The notes under the pieces were generated by a model. It saw only the letters and a program-made list of their open reading frames with translations, was not told the DNA's origin and made no database searches. DNA of 64,000 nt from Brassica napus (lineage: Eukaryota; Streptophyta; Magnoliopsida; Brassicales; Brassicaceae), in the NCBI RefSeq assembly GCF_020379485.1, contig NC_063436.1:30316423-30380422 (forward strand). The letters are read 5' to 3'. Both the position numbers and the translations under genes were made by a program. Below are positions 33,219 through 43,643 of this stretch, one piece after another. Numbering within the stretch: the first letter of the stretch is position 1; every line of letters starts with the position of its first letter.

Positions 33219-35197
33219 ATGGATCGACCAGCAGTGAGTGGACCAATGGATTTGCCGATCATGCACGACAGCGATAGGTACGAGCTCGTCAAAGATATTG
33301 GCTCCGGTAACTTCGGAGTTGCAAGGTTAATGAGAGACAAGCAGAGTAACGAGCTTGTTGCTGTCAAATATATCGAGCGAGGTGAGAAGGTAAAGTGTCT
33401 TCTCTTATCTTTCAATGAGATGTTAAATGGTTTTGATCATTGATGCTAATATTAGTAAATACTCTAACATATTTGTTACTTTATCTTCATTTCTTTGTTC
33501 TGCTATGTAAAAATTTCATAATTGGAATAATATTTTTATATTATTTACAGATAGATGAAAATGTGAAAAGGGAGATAATTAATCACAGGTCCTTAAGACA
33601 TCCAAATATCGTCAGATTTAAAGAGGTTTGGCTTCAACTCTCTTAAATTTTCTTATTATAAAATGCAAGTGAAAAAATATTTTTGTTTTAATTCTCCTGT
33701 TTGCTTTCAGGTCATATTAACACCAACCCATTTGGCTATTGTTATGGAATACGCAGCTGGAGGAGAACTCTTTGAGCGTATCTGCAATGCAGGCCGGTTC
33801 AGCGAAGACGAGGTTGTTTTTCTTGAGTAACCAAGTCTTCTCTTCTTATGTTGAGTTTGATGAATGTATTGGTTATTACCGTGTAGGCAAGGTTTTTCTT
33901 CCAGCAACTCATTTCAGGAGTTAGTTACTGTCATGCTATGGTAATGAGAAAATGTTCTCTTTTACATCCTCTGTGAAAATCAACTAGCTCTCATCTCATG
34001 TGATTCAGTTTTTATGTTGTAGCAAGTATGTCACCGAGATTTGAAGCTGGAGAATACGTTACTAGATGGTAGCCCTGCACCTCGTTTAAAGATATGTGAT
34101 TTTGGTTATTCCAAGGTATTTTTTTATTTCTCTAAACATATGGAGTACAAAATTATAAATTTCATGATATTTGGATATTTTGTGAGATTATGTCTTCAAT
34201 TCTTTTTTTTTAACTTTGTGCATGTTTTTCTAGTCCTCAGTGTTACATTCACAGCCAAAATCAACTGTTGGAACCCCTGCTTATATCGCTCCAGAGGTTT
34301 TGCTAAAGAAAGAATATGATGGCAAGGTACGCCACTTTCATACTACTACTACATACTAACCATATACTATACAAATTTATATCTAAATTGTAAATTTTGA
34401 CAATTCTTGAAATGTTGGTTTTAAATTGGTCAAATGCATCAGCTTGCAGATGTTTGGTCTTGTGGGGTAACTCTGTATGTGATGCTTGTTGGTGCATACC
34501 CTTTTGAAGATCCTGATGAGCCTAAGAATTTCAAGAAAACAATACATGTAAGTTTATATTTCCATGTTTTATTAGCTAAACAATGTTTTCTTCTATATAT
34601 TGCTAAACATCATGTTCTGTTCCGGAAAATGTGTTCCTCAGAGAATCTTGAATGTTCAGTACGCAATTCCAGATTATGTTCACATATCTCCTGAATGTCA
34701 ACATCTGATCTCCAGAATATTCGTTGCTGATTCTGCAAAGGTAAAACTAGTCTACTTTAGTGCCTATAGACCTTGAAAGCTACATTTGTTGATAGTAGGT
34801 TATGTTTCTTGTAGAGGATTTCAATTCCTGAGATAAGGAACCATGAATGGTTTCTCAAGAATCTACCAGCAGATATCATGAACGATAATGTGATGAATAG
34901 CCAGTTTGATGAATCGGACCAACCAGGTCAAAGCATTGAAGAGATCATGCAGATTGTTGCAGAAGCGACTGTTCCTCCCGCAGGCACTCAGAGTCTGAAC
35001 CAGTATCTCACAGGTGAGACAACACAAAACATAACAAAAGAAAAAAAAAACTTTTTCAGTTTCTTTTTTCCTTAAATTCTTTACAATGTGACAATACAGG
35101 AAGCTTGGATTTAGAAGATGATATGGATGAAGATCTAGAGAGCGACTTGGATGATCTTGACATCGACAGTAGCGGAGAGATCGTGTACGCAATGTGA
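33219..35197 (+). CDS. OST1: SnRK2.6 / OPEN STOMATA 1 protein kinase
   Basis: Ten exons (33219-33389, 33551-33625, 33711-33812, 33887-33940, 34023-34115, 34234-34326, 34443-34547, 34642-34740, 34815-35013, 35100-35197) join to 362 residues, the length of Arabidopsis OST1. Seen are the Gly-rich loop GSGNFGVA (28-35), Lys50 in [17 protein letters not shown] with Asp140, DFG, the activation segment with Ser171, Ser175 and Thr176 ([13 protein letters not shown]), the SnRK2 box and the acidic ABA box ending [12 protein letters not shown]. The opening [20 protein letters not shown] distinguishes OST1 from SnRK2.2/2.3. The kinase drives ABA-induced stomatal closure; it is held off by clade A PP2Cs and phosphorylates ABF bZIPs and SLAC1. 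All motifs are intact, so the gene should be functional. Confidence 0.97.
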
Positions 35198-35648
35198 TGT
35201 GGTATCTCTATGGTTTCTGATGCAAAAAAAAAAAGAAAAAAAGAAGAAGAATAAGAGGTGTGTTGTTTGGTATCGAAACTGCCCCAACTTTGTCAATGGG
35301 CATAGTTCGAAACCGTTGTTGATATGCAAAAAGATAAGGGCACTAGTGTATTAATTGTTACTCTTTATTGTATGCTTGTCGCTTTTCTATTAACTCAGCT
35401 GACTGGTAAGGTGGTCCATGTCTTTGTTTTTATTTTTAATTTGGTTCCGAAATATGAACCAAAAACTCTTACTCAAAATAATGTCCATCTGGTAATTTTC
35501 AAATATAAAATAAAAATATGCCCTGTTAATTACATAATGAGCTAATACCAATTGGATTGTTCATTACAAACAAATTTTATGTTCTTCTTTTACCATATTC
35601 ATGCAAAATCAATATTAATCCTACTCTAAAATTAAAGTATGTTCTTAA
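35198..35648. other. 3' flank of OST1
   Basis: Probable 3' UTR to about 35400, then AT-rich intergenic DNA. No gene is seen. Confidence 0.45.
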
Positions 35649-36126
35649 TAGAGCTAAGACTTATTATCTGGGATTCAGATCTAATCTGAAATCCACTTGG
35701 ACCGCTCCAAGACCTGCTCCAGATCCACATCAAAAATAGGATATTCAGGGTTTCCGGATACGATAGGAAAATATCGGATCCGTCAAAATTGGATTTAAAT
35801 CTGGATATATTAATTTTAAGTCTGGATATCCAAATTCAGATCAATATTTTTAAAATATATAATATAATATTTTAATTTTATTAATAATCATATTTGATAT
35901 ATTAATATTTACACATAAAATTAGTCTTATAATATTATATTTTAATTTATATTATTATATACATATATATTTATAAAAATTATATAATTTTTTTATGTAT
36001 TATTTTAGAAGTTTAATATTTTAAAAATAATTTTAAATTATTTTTACCGATCCTGATACTAAATCTACAGATCCACGGATCCGGATACTCTAAAATTTTA
36101 AAATATCCGGATCTCTCCCATCCCTA
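35649..36126. mobile_element. hAT-like non-autonomous element, GGATATCC-type interior
   Basis: The ends TAGAGCTAAGA (left) and TAGGGATGGGAGA (right, complement) are only partly alike. They are flanked by GTTCTTAA (35641-35648) and GTTCCTAA (36127-36134), an 8-bp duplication with one mismatch. The interior has TATCCGGAT and GGATCCG units and AT-rich filler. It is grouped with the elements at 20219, 22544 and 53071. The left end is the weakest point. Confidence 0.5.
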
Positions 36127-37298
36127 GTTCCTAAGCAAATGAAAAATGAAGAGAAAAAGCTGTTATGTTATCTTTATTTAACTTTTAGATGATTGAAGCA
36201 TGTATGGACCTATATATGTGAAACAGTGTCTCACTGCCTCTTGTTATAGTGACATAAACGGGATAGTTTGAGTTGTAGATGAGATATGCCTGCCTTGGCA
36301 ATTGAGTCATTATTGTCTTCTTATCTTTTATTTTCTTTTTGTCTAACTTTCAAATCATTTTACTATTTATTTGACCTATATACTGTGGGTATAGGCAATA
36401 TATAGGATGAAGACAAACTAATCACTATTTACTAACGTTTATCGATTTGGATCCTAGTTTAATAAGTCTTGTTTGAAAAGGACTCGTTTATGGTGTGGCC
36501 TTGGATTATTCGACAATAATGTGGGTGGAGGGGCCTCTATTATGAGGATGAGGATGCGACGTACCGTTTTCTAGCATTTTCTTGCTGTTCAGTGTATACA
36601 AACTAAAGCGATTAAGGACAAGCTAATGGAGACGTAATCCCGTTCATGTTAGATTCTTCCTTTTTTTGGTAAGTTAAATTGGAGTTTAAACTAAAATATA
36701 TCTCTATTCAAAGTAGTTGAGTTTCGCTTTTAACTTTTAATTAACTTGTCGGAGAAGTATATTTCACTCAAGTCAGGTGTACTGAATTTTTTGGAGGTGA
36801 TTCAGAATTTTATATCATTGATAACAATATTAATAAGATGTGTGTCAATGTGTCATGTGGAGTATATGACTGTTTTTAATTATTTGAAACCACTTAGCTA
36901 GATTTTTTTCTTTTCCAAAGCGCTTGAATATAGAATGATGCACATCGTATTCATATAATTGGATTTCTTTCGATGATCAAAAGGTCCTGAACGCATAAGT
37001 CCGTATAATCCATCAAGGCGAATCCCGAATCATTTAATATAATTCTTCTTTGAAAATTAGATTCCTCTTAACGTGAGTAAAACAGAATATATGACTCCAA
37101 GATCACTACATTTTCGGTAATCTAAATACTTAACCATTAGCCCAACGTTGGCTAATTGGATTTATATGATAGATATGTTATATATATTCTTAACGGACTA
37201 AAGTCAGTATTTGAAACTTACAAGTCAAGACATTCATAACGACTCACAAAAAAAGAAGAAGATTTAAAACATATGATATAGTTATTTAATTAAAATTA
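36127..37298. other. AT-rich intergenic DNA
   Basis: No coding sequence or repeat structure could be supported here. Confidence 0.45.
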
Positions 37299-38160
37299 GG
37301 GCAATTGTCAATAATAGCATATTTTGAGTTTTTGTCTCAAAAATAGTACTAGAAGGAGAAAGTCACAAAAATGACATTCATTAAAGGGTAAAATATCTCT
37401 AATACCTTTGGTTTAAAATTAAATAAATAAATAAAAATAAATAAAATAATTTTTTTTATAGTTTCAGATTATATGTTTTCAGATTAAAAAATTTTTATAA
37501 TTTTTTTTTAAAATTTTTATAATTTTTTTTTTGAAATTTTTATAATTTTTTTTTCAAATTTTTTTTTATAATTCAAAAATACTTTTTGAAACTGTTTTTA
37601 AAATTTTTATTTTTAACTTTTTAGTATTTATTTTTTATTTTATAAAATTTTAAACCTTAATTCTAAAACCCCACCCCTTAACTCTTTTTTTTGTCTGGTT
37701 AATTATGCTATTACAAATTATGAGAAACATTACATAGACGATATTACAGCCGATAATTCTACCTGCTTTATGAAGATTCACGTCTAACTGCATCACCCTG
37801 AGTAGCCCTATGAGATCCATTCCTGACGGTACTCCTTGCGCTATGCTGAAGATCTCTTGTAAGTATTTTCTCTAATTTTCTGCATAATTCGCCTTCTCTG
37901 AGAATTGAAACCCAGACTTCTCCCTGTAGAAATTGCATTGTCTGGGGTTTGAATCCCAGATCTGAGTGTAGAAACCTTTAAACCTTGACCACTAGGCCAC
38001 GGTGCTTCCACTCACACCTTAACTTTAAACCCTAAAATTTGGATTAATTAACCCAAGGGGTATAAGTGTATATTTACCTCTTTAATGAAAATTATTTTTG
38101 TGACTTTGAATCTTAAGTGCTAGTTTGGGAACAAAAACTTGGTTTAATGATATCTTAGTT
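37299..38160. mobile_element. Foldback MITE with long inverted arms, interrupted by a SINE
   Basis: The left arm (from GGGCAATTGTCAATAATAGC, through AGTCACAAAAATGACATTCA and TTAAAGGGTAAA) pairs, with mismatches, with the right arm. Read on the minus strand, the right arm has AGTTTTTGTTCCCAAACTAG, then AGTCACAAAAATAATTTTCA and TTAAAGAGGTAAA. The arms are about 100 bases or more each, the interior is AT-rich, and no protein is coded. Outer ends are approximate. Confidence 0.55.
37684..38016 (-). mobile_element. tRNA-derived SINE
   Basis: On the minus strand the element starts near 38016 with a tRNA-like head. TGGCCTAGTGG (37999-37989) is the A box and GGGATTCAAACCC (37957-37945) the B box, at polymerase III promoter spacing. 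A body of about 250 bases and an A-run (the T-run at 37684-37692) complete it. CCTTAACT lies on both sides (37676-37683 and 38017-38024), a target duplication. Size and layout match Brassicaceae SINEs. Confidence 0.85.
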
Positions 38161-38694
38161 TTTTTCTCTTAAAATTATTAGGGTGTGTGGTTATCCAAAT
38201 GATATCTTTATACCGTCGGTCGTTAAAAGATCTCGTGCCTCGTCGGTTAAAAGAAGCTTGTCGTTTGGGAGCGTCCAAAAGCCACACCATCCGATTAACT
38301 TTCATATTCAGAGACGTATTTGTCAAGTACCAAGATCCAATACAAAAAAAAAACTATTAGTGTGTAAAATAATTCCATTACAGAAAAAAAAAACATATTT
38401 GTTCAACGAAATTTGAAATCATTTATAGAAAAAGAACATCAAATAGAACAATCTATTTTGTGAACAAAAAAAAATAGAACAATCTATTATCCATTTTGTT
38501 CATCTTGGGCTGCAGTCAGCTGATGGTTATCAAGAGTCAACGCAACTTAAAAGTAAAGGATTAAAAGAAACAAGATTAATATTTTATGTTCGGTTCTTTT
38601 TCTTTCTTTTCACGGTGAAGTGTTTTATTTCATTTCCTGTTTTTATGTCACTATCATAAGAAACGATTAATTATAAACGCTTTTGGATTCTTGG

Positions 38695-38702
38695 TATAAA
38701 TA
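38695..38702 (+). promoter_or_regulatory. TATA box of the small gene at 38757
   Basis: TATAAATA lies 62 bases upstream of the ATG at 38757, at a usual core-promoter distance for a short leader. Confidence 0.55.
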
Positions 38703-38756
38703 CAAAGAAGATGAAGTGATAGAGTTCAAAAAAAAAATTAAAACAAAGAGAGAATC

Positions 38757-38954
38757 ATGATGATAAGAAGGATAGAGATTTGTATAGAGCTTCTGAAGAT
38801 AGGAATGGAGTTCGTCCTAGCGGTGGCGGAAGCCGTCCAGATTGCCTGGCGGCAACACCTCAACCACCGTACTCCTATGCCTCCTCCGCCTCTCCTCCCC
38901 CATGGCATTTCCACTTCTTACCATTCTCCATTCCTCTTTGGATTTCTCCCTTGA
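38757..38954 (+). CDS. Small 65-residue protein (At4g33960-like by position)
   Basis: A single-exon frame starts MMIRRIEICIELLKIGMEF and continues with a helical, hydrophobic-charged stretch (VLAVAEAVQIAWRQ), then a Pro/His-rich tail PMPPPPLLPHG. It has a TATA box at normal distance and a T-rich 3' flank. It lies between OST1 and the LRX gene, where Arabidopsis has the uncharacterised small gene At4g33960. I do not know a function. The N-terminal amphipathic helix could associate with membranes, which is only inference. A G-rich tract (GGGGGTGGGGGTGGGG, 39021-39036) lies in the probable 3' UTR. Confidence 0.6.
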   Translation: MMIRRIEICIELLKIGMEFVLAVAEAVQIAWRQHLNHRTPMPPPPLLPHGISTSYHSPFLFGFLP

Positions 38955-39079
38955 ATAATTTTTTTTTCTTCTCTTATGAAACCACCATTCTGCTTCTTTC
39001 TTTTACTCTCTTTTTTTTTTGGGGGTGGGGGTGGGGTAGACTTTTAGATGTAGGTTTTGTTGATTCCTGTAACTCTGTA

Positions 39080-41488
39080 AATTACTTTACTTTTTTCAAT
39101 AAGATTTGCAGTTTCCTGTCGAGTTTATTTCCTCCTGGTGTCCATTTCTTTTGATTATCTCTAGCAAATAATTTCCAGAATAATATAATTATAATCCAAT
39201 GCTCAAAATGGTTAACAAGACGTGCAGCGGAAATAATTTTCATGTTCAACCAAATTGTTAAATATTACATGTTTCTTCATAACGATACGTACTTAAGTAC
39301 TCCACGGCAAGTTATTCAATTAATTACTATATCAATCTTCAATTATCCTTGGACATGCATTGGGTTTTTGGGTTTGGACTTGGACTTTTTCATATAATCG
39401 AGGATAAGAAAATTCTTTTTAAAATAATAATAATAATAATAAGTCGTATTTAATTTCTTTTAGTTATTTCACACAAAATATCTCATTCGAAGCTCAACAA
39501 TTTTTTGGTATATTTTCACTTTTACATCTTCCATTAATTATCATAAAAAGAAAAAAAATTTGCAGACCTTCCACAATCTTAAATTATATCAATACACCTT
39601 TAGAAAATATGAATTAATGTTTGTAATACATATAAGTACACATTATTTTAGGCTACTAAGATATAGTATTAAGTAAAAACTCGTAGAATAGTGATAAAAA
39701 CTGATATGAAATATATTTATATTTGGTATTAATCAATAATCTTACCCAAAAATTTAATAACATAGTATTTTTAATTAACTCTTTACTGTATGGTTACAAA
39801 AACAAGGACTCTTAAAAGAGGTTTAGTGGTACACATACATATACAAATGTGTTTAAGGTTAAAACCATGCGGCCATATACAAATGTGTTTAAGGTCTTAA
39901 CATTTACACCAAAAAAAATAAAATAAATAAAATAAAATTATCCTTCATGTGTGGTATGAGGTCAGAGATTGTCACGAATGATGGCGGTTGTCGGTTCATT
40001 CATATTTTCACCGCCAAATTTCAAACTCGTGATCTTCAAAGTAAAGTTTCTTTAAGGAAACTTTTACATCATTAGATGTATACATGTACACTAAAAACAT
40101 AATAGTTATCCATGTCATCCAATTCAAGTTTAATGTTGAAGTGTATGTGAAACAATCCTCCAACTAATATATGGAAGTGTAGTTACCATTAATTTCCGTA
40201 AAAAAGTATTAGCTATTAAGATTGTGAATTTGTATTGTTTTTAGTTAGAGTGAACAGATTTGTCTTTTACATTTTAGATACGAAAAGGTAAGGATGTGAA
40301 ATTTCATAACTCCTCAAAAGCGAAGGGTCTGATGGGAACAAGTACAAGACTCAATTATTTAGAGCTTGGGAGGGGAGATGCAACGTACGTAATGCAATTG
40401 TCTTTCTTATCTTATTCTCTTGCTGCGCACATTTTTTAGCTGATACAATAATTTATTAAAAGAAATATTCGGTTAAGAGTTGACCACGCTTGATCGATTT
40501 ACTAACGTATCAGATCGAACTATTTATTTTGGACATTGCCTCGTTATTTGTAGATGTGCCATTGTATCAGACACTATATGGATCTTGAGAAACACACTGT
40601 GATTTGCTCGTGATTAATTACCAATCGCCAAGTTCATATCTATACAAAGCTCATAAGATAACATACAAGTTTTAACAACTTGACATACACTCAGTTATCT
40701 CTTTATAAAGTATAATAATCCTTCCGTTTCATTAAAATATAAGTTTTAGTAAAAAAAATTGTTTCATAAAAATAGATTTTCTTATGTTTTCTATAAAAAA
40801 ATTGTAATTTCAACAAAATTAATTGAATTTATTGAAAACCTATTGGTTAAAAAGCATTAAATAATGATATTTTTTTAAAAAATGCATGATTAATGTGTTT
40901 TTTAATATGTGTGAAAACAAGTCACATTAAATTAGTTCGCTGACAATTAAACAAACTCTCCTGTCGTAATCAATTAAATTTTCTTTTTCATATTTCCTGA
41001 GAATAATTGTTGAAATTAAGACACGAAGCCACATTAAGTGTACAATTAAAGGATAAAGTGTTGCGAGTAAATTCCTGAGCTAATTAGGTCAGAATGTAAA
41101 TGGTAGATTGAGTATTCTGATCAAGCCTTAACCTCTTTGATTATTTCTAAACAGAACGGTTAGTTTCTAAAGCATTTTCAAGGGAGTTTTTCACCAAAAA
41201 CTCTTAATGAAGTATTATATTAATATTTATTTCAGATATTAAAGATTATACTAATATTTTATTAGTGAACTAAAAACAATGGGCAAATTCACACAAAAAT
41301 TTTCAAATAATAAGTTAGTGTATTATAAATAAATCTGAAGACTTCTAATGTGAATATTTCATGAGAGTTTCTTAATTTGCAAAAAAAAAAGACACAATAA
41401 TAATATCTAAATGATTGAATTTCTCAGATAATACAGAAATACATTCAAAATTATCTCATTCACACAGTGCAGAAAATTTGAGAAACTA
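39080..41488. other. Intergenic DNA, no gene
   Basis: AT-rich. A short direct repeat ATATACAAATGTGTTTAAGGT occurs twice (about 39839 and 39875). Nothing else could be supported. Confidence 0.45.
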
Positions 41489-41740
41489 AGGGTCTGACTG
41501 GTTTTTCCGCTACCACCTGCAAACGTAGCTTTTGCGGTAGATAGCAGTTGACAGCGGTTCAAAACAATCATACAAACTGCTACAAATTGCTTCAAACCGC
41601 TCTAAACCTCTTAAAATCAAAAGCTGGTTCCAGCTAGCGTTTGCGGTTGCAGACGGTTGCGGATAGATAAATAAATATATAATTTTTTTCAAAAATATTT
41701 TAAAATTTTAAGTTAAAAACTTAAAACAGAAATATTGTAG

Positions 41741-41772
<32 letters not shown>

Positions 41773-42260
41773 TAATTTAAATTCACAAACATTATCATAA
41801 TTTATTTTATAAAAAATTAAACTAACTATTCATTAGAATTTTAAAAAATTAATATACATACATATATAAAGATATAGACATATATAAAACAAAACCAAAT
41901 ATTCTTTTAAAAGTTTTAATATAAATCTTCAAAAAAAAATTATTAAAACTATAACTTTCAAACTAATTTAAAAAATTTAATAAATAAACATAATGTTATT
42001 ATTAATCATATTATATTGATAATTATTATATTTTATTACAATAGTATGTTTTAATATTTTTATAATGTTATAATATGTTATTATTGGTAATTTAATATCA
42101 AACCGCTACAATTCTTATAATCAACCAGTCACAATATCCCGCAAACGCAACAATTTTCAAATATTATGTCAGTCATACAAAACGCTTAATAACGCTTGAA
42201 ACCGCAACCACCCGCATTCGCAAACTCCCGCAACCGCTGCGTTTGAACCAGTCGAGCCCT
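41489..42260. mobile_element. TIR element (hAT-like MITE)
   Basis: Left end AGGGTCTGACTGGTT and right end (complement) AGGGCTCGACTGGTT match at 12 of 15 positions. Both subterminal regions are rich in ACCGC/GCGGT motifs (AACCGCTGCG, TTGCGGTTGC), while the centre is AT-rich with an (AT)n run at 41742-41763. No coding capacity. A target duplication could not be recognised. Confidence 0.6.
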
Positions 42261-43643
42261 AAATCATTTAAACAATAGTGTTTTTTGTAAGTTGAGATAT
42301 TTATATGAAATTCTTACATCGAAGGTGTTCTTATCATATAATGTTTAAAATATATCGTATTATGTTACTCTTATAATGTAATTAAGGATAACTGATTAAC
42401 GTAATAATGTAATACTATAGATAAATAGTGATGTGGACCCGAAGCCATCAATATCTGCAATTACACACGAAGCAGGGTACTGAACATGGACGCGACATAG
42501 GGCATATACGGTTTGACATAAAGACAAGAAACGCTACTATCCATGATGGTCTTTTAAATTGTCACCTTTTCTTAGCAAAGCCAATTATTACGAGCTTTTT
42601 TCTTCGTTCGAAGGTTATTTCTGATGATATGATTAATTGTAGAAAGAAATGGCTTCTCAGTTCCCATTAATGTATAAACTTTAAGGACTGGTTTGCAGAA
42701 TCCAGTGATAATTTACAGTTCAAGTATAAATGACAAATATGGATCACGTTGAAAACGTTTCAACAAGCGCAAAAAAGAAAACAAAGTAATAACATATAGT
42801 ATAAGATCCCTCCTTAACTATTTTCGTTCCCTACTTCAGAGTAGATCTGATCCAAGTTTTGAAGTAGGTCCAAAAAAAAAGAGGAACCGAGCTAGGACTT
42901 ATCCGTGAGAAGGTACAAACGATATTATCAACAGGAAAGTGAAAAACAGAAACAAGATGACTTCATGCATACCGACGTAGATATCACCTTATGTGATAGT
43001 TATTGAAGTCCTTCATGTATCTTACTAATTTGAGATGGCTATGGTTTGGTCAGGCGAAGAATATAAAGAGCTCGCTATCTCTTGTTCTTGATAGGCGAGG
43101 CTTTCGGAATATTATCGTTGGAACTCACACAGAAACTTCCTTGAGGTTAACTATATATGTTTCAAACACAGCCAATATACTTGCACTGTAGACATGCGTA
43201 TTCAAAGTTAAAGTGGATACATTCACTCTAGGTACAACTAATCTGAGGCAAAAGAAAAAACAAAACCAATGTGTTGAGGATTTTAATTCCAAGTACCACA
43301 AATTGGATTAAGCTTGTATATACGTTGAGTACTCTTATTCACAAGTGTAGGATTACGCTTATTGCTTCGTAGCAAATCTTAGATGATAGAGTTTACCAAT
43401 CATGTATAAAACATTAATTAGTTGAAAGAAGAGAGTGAAAACATTTATATTTGCTTAGAAGTTTAAAATCTTTATCTACCATCAGAACTTGTCATTGTAC
43501 AAATTTATCCGACATCTGGTACCTTAACAAGTTGGTTTCGCTTATCATACATTAATTGTCTTCTTCTTTCGTTTTACAAATTTAGTTCAAGAAGATACAA
43601 TTTGCTTTTTATATATAGTCGGTTCTTCTCTCGTTGATGGATA
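42261..43643. other. Intergenic DNA and LRX 3' flank
   Basis: Short frames (for example at 42428-42670) show no family resemblance. The last few hundred bases are probably the 3' UTR of the LRX gene. Confidence 0.45.

Noticed and set aside
42428..43191. Small plus-strand frames as genes
   Set aside because: No recognisable protein features, and their length is expected by chance.
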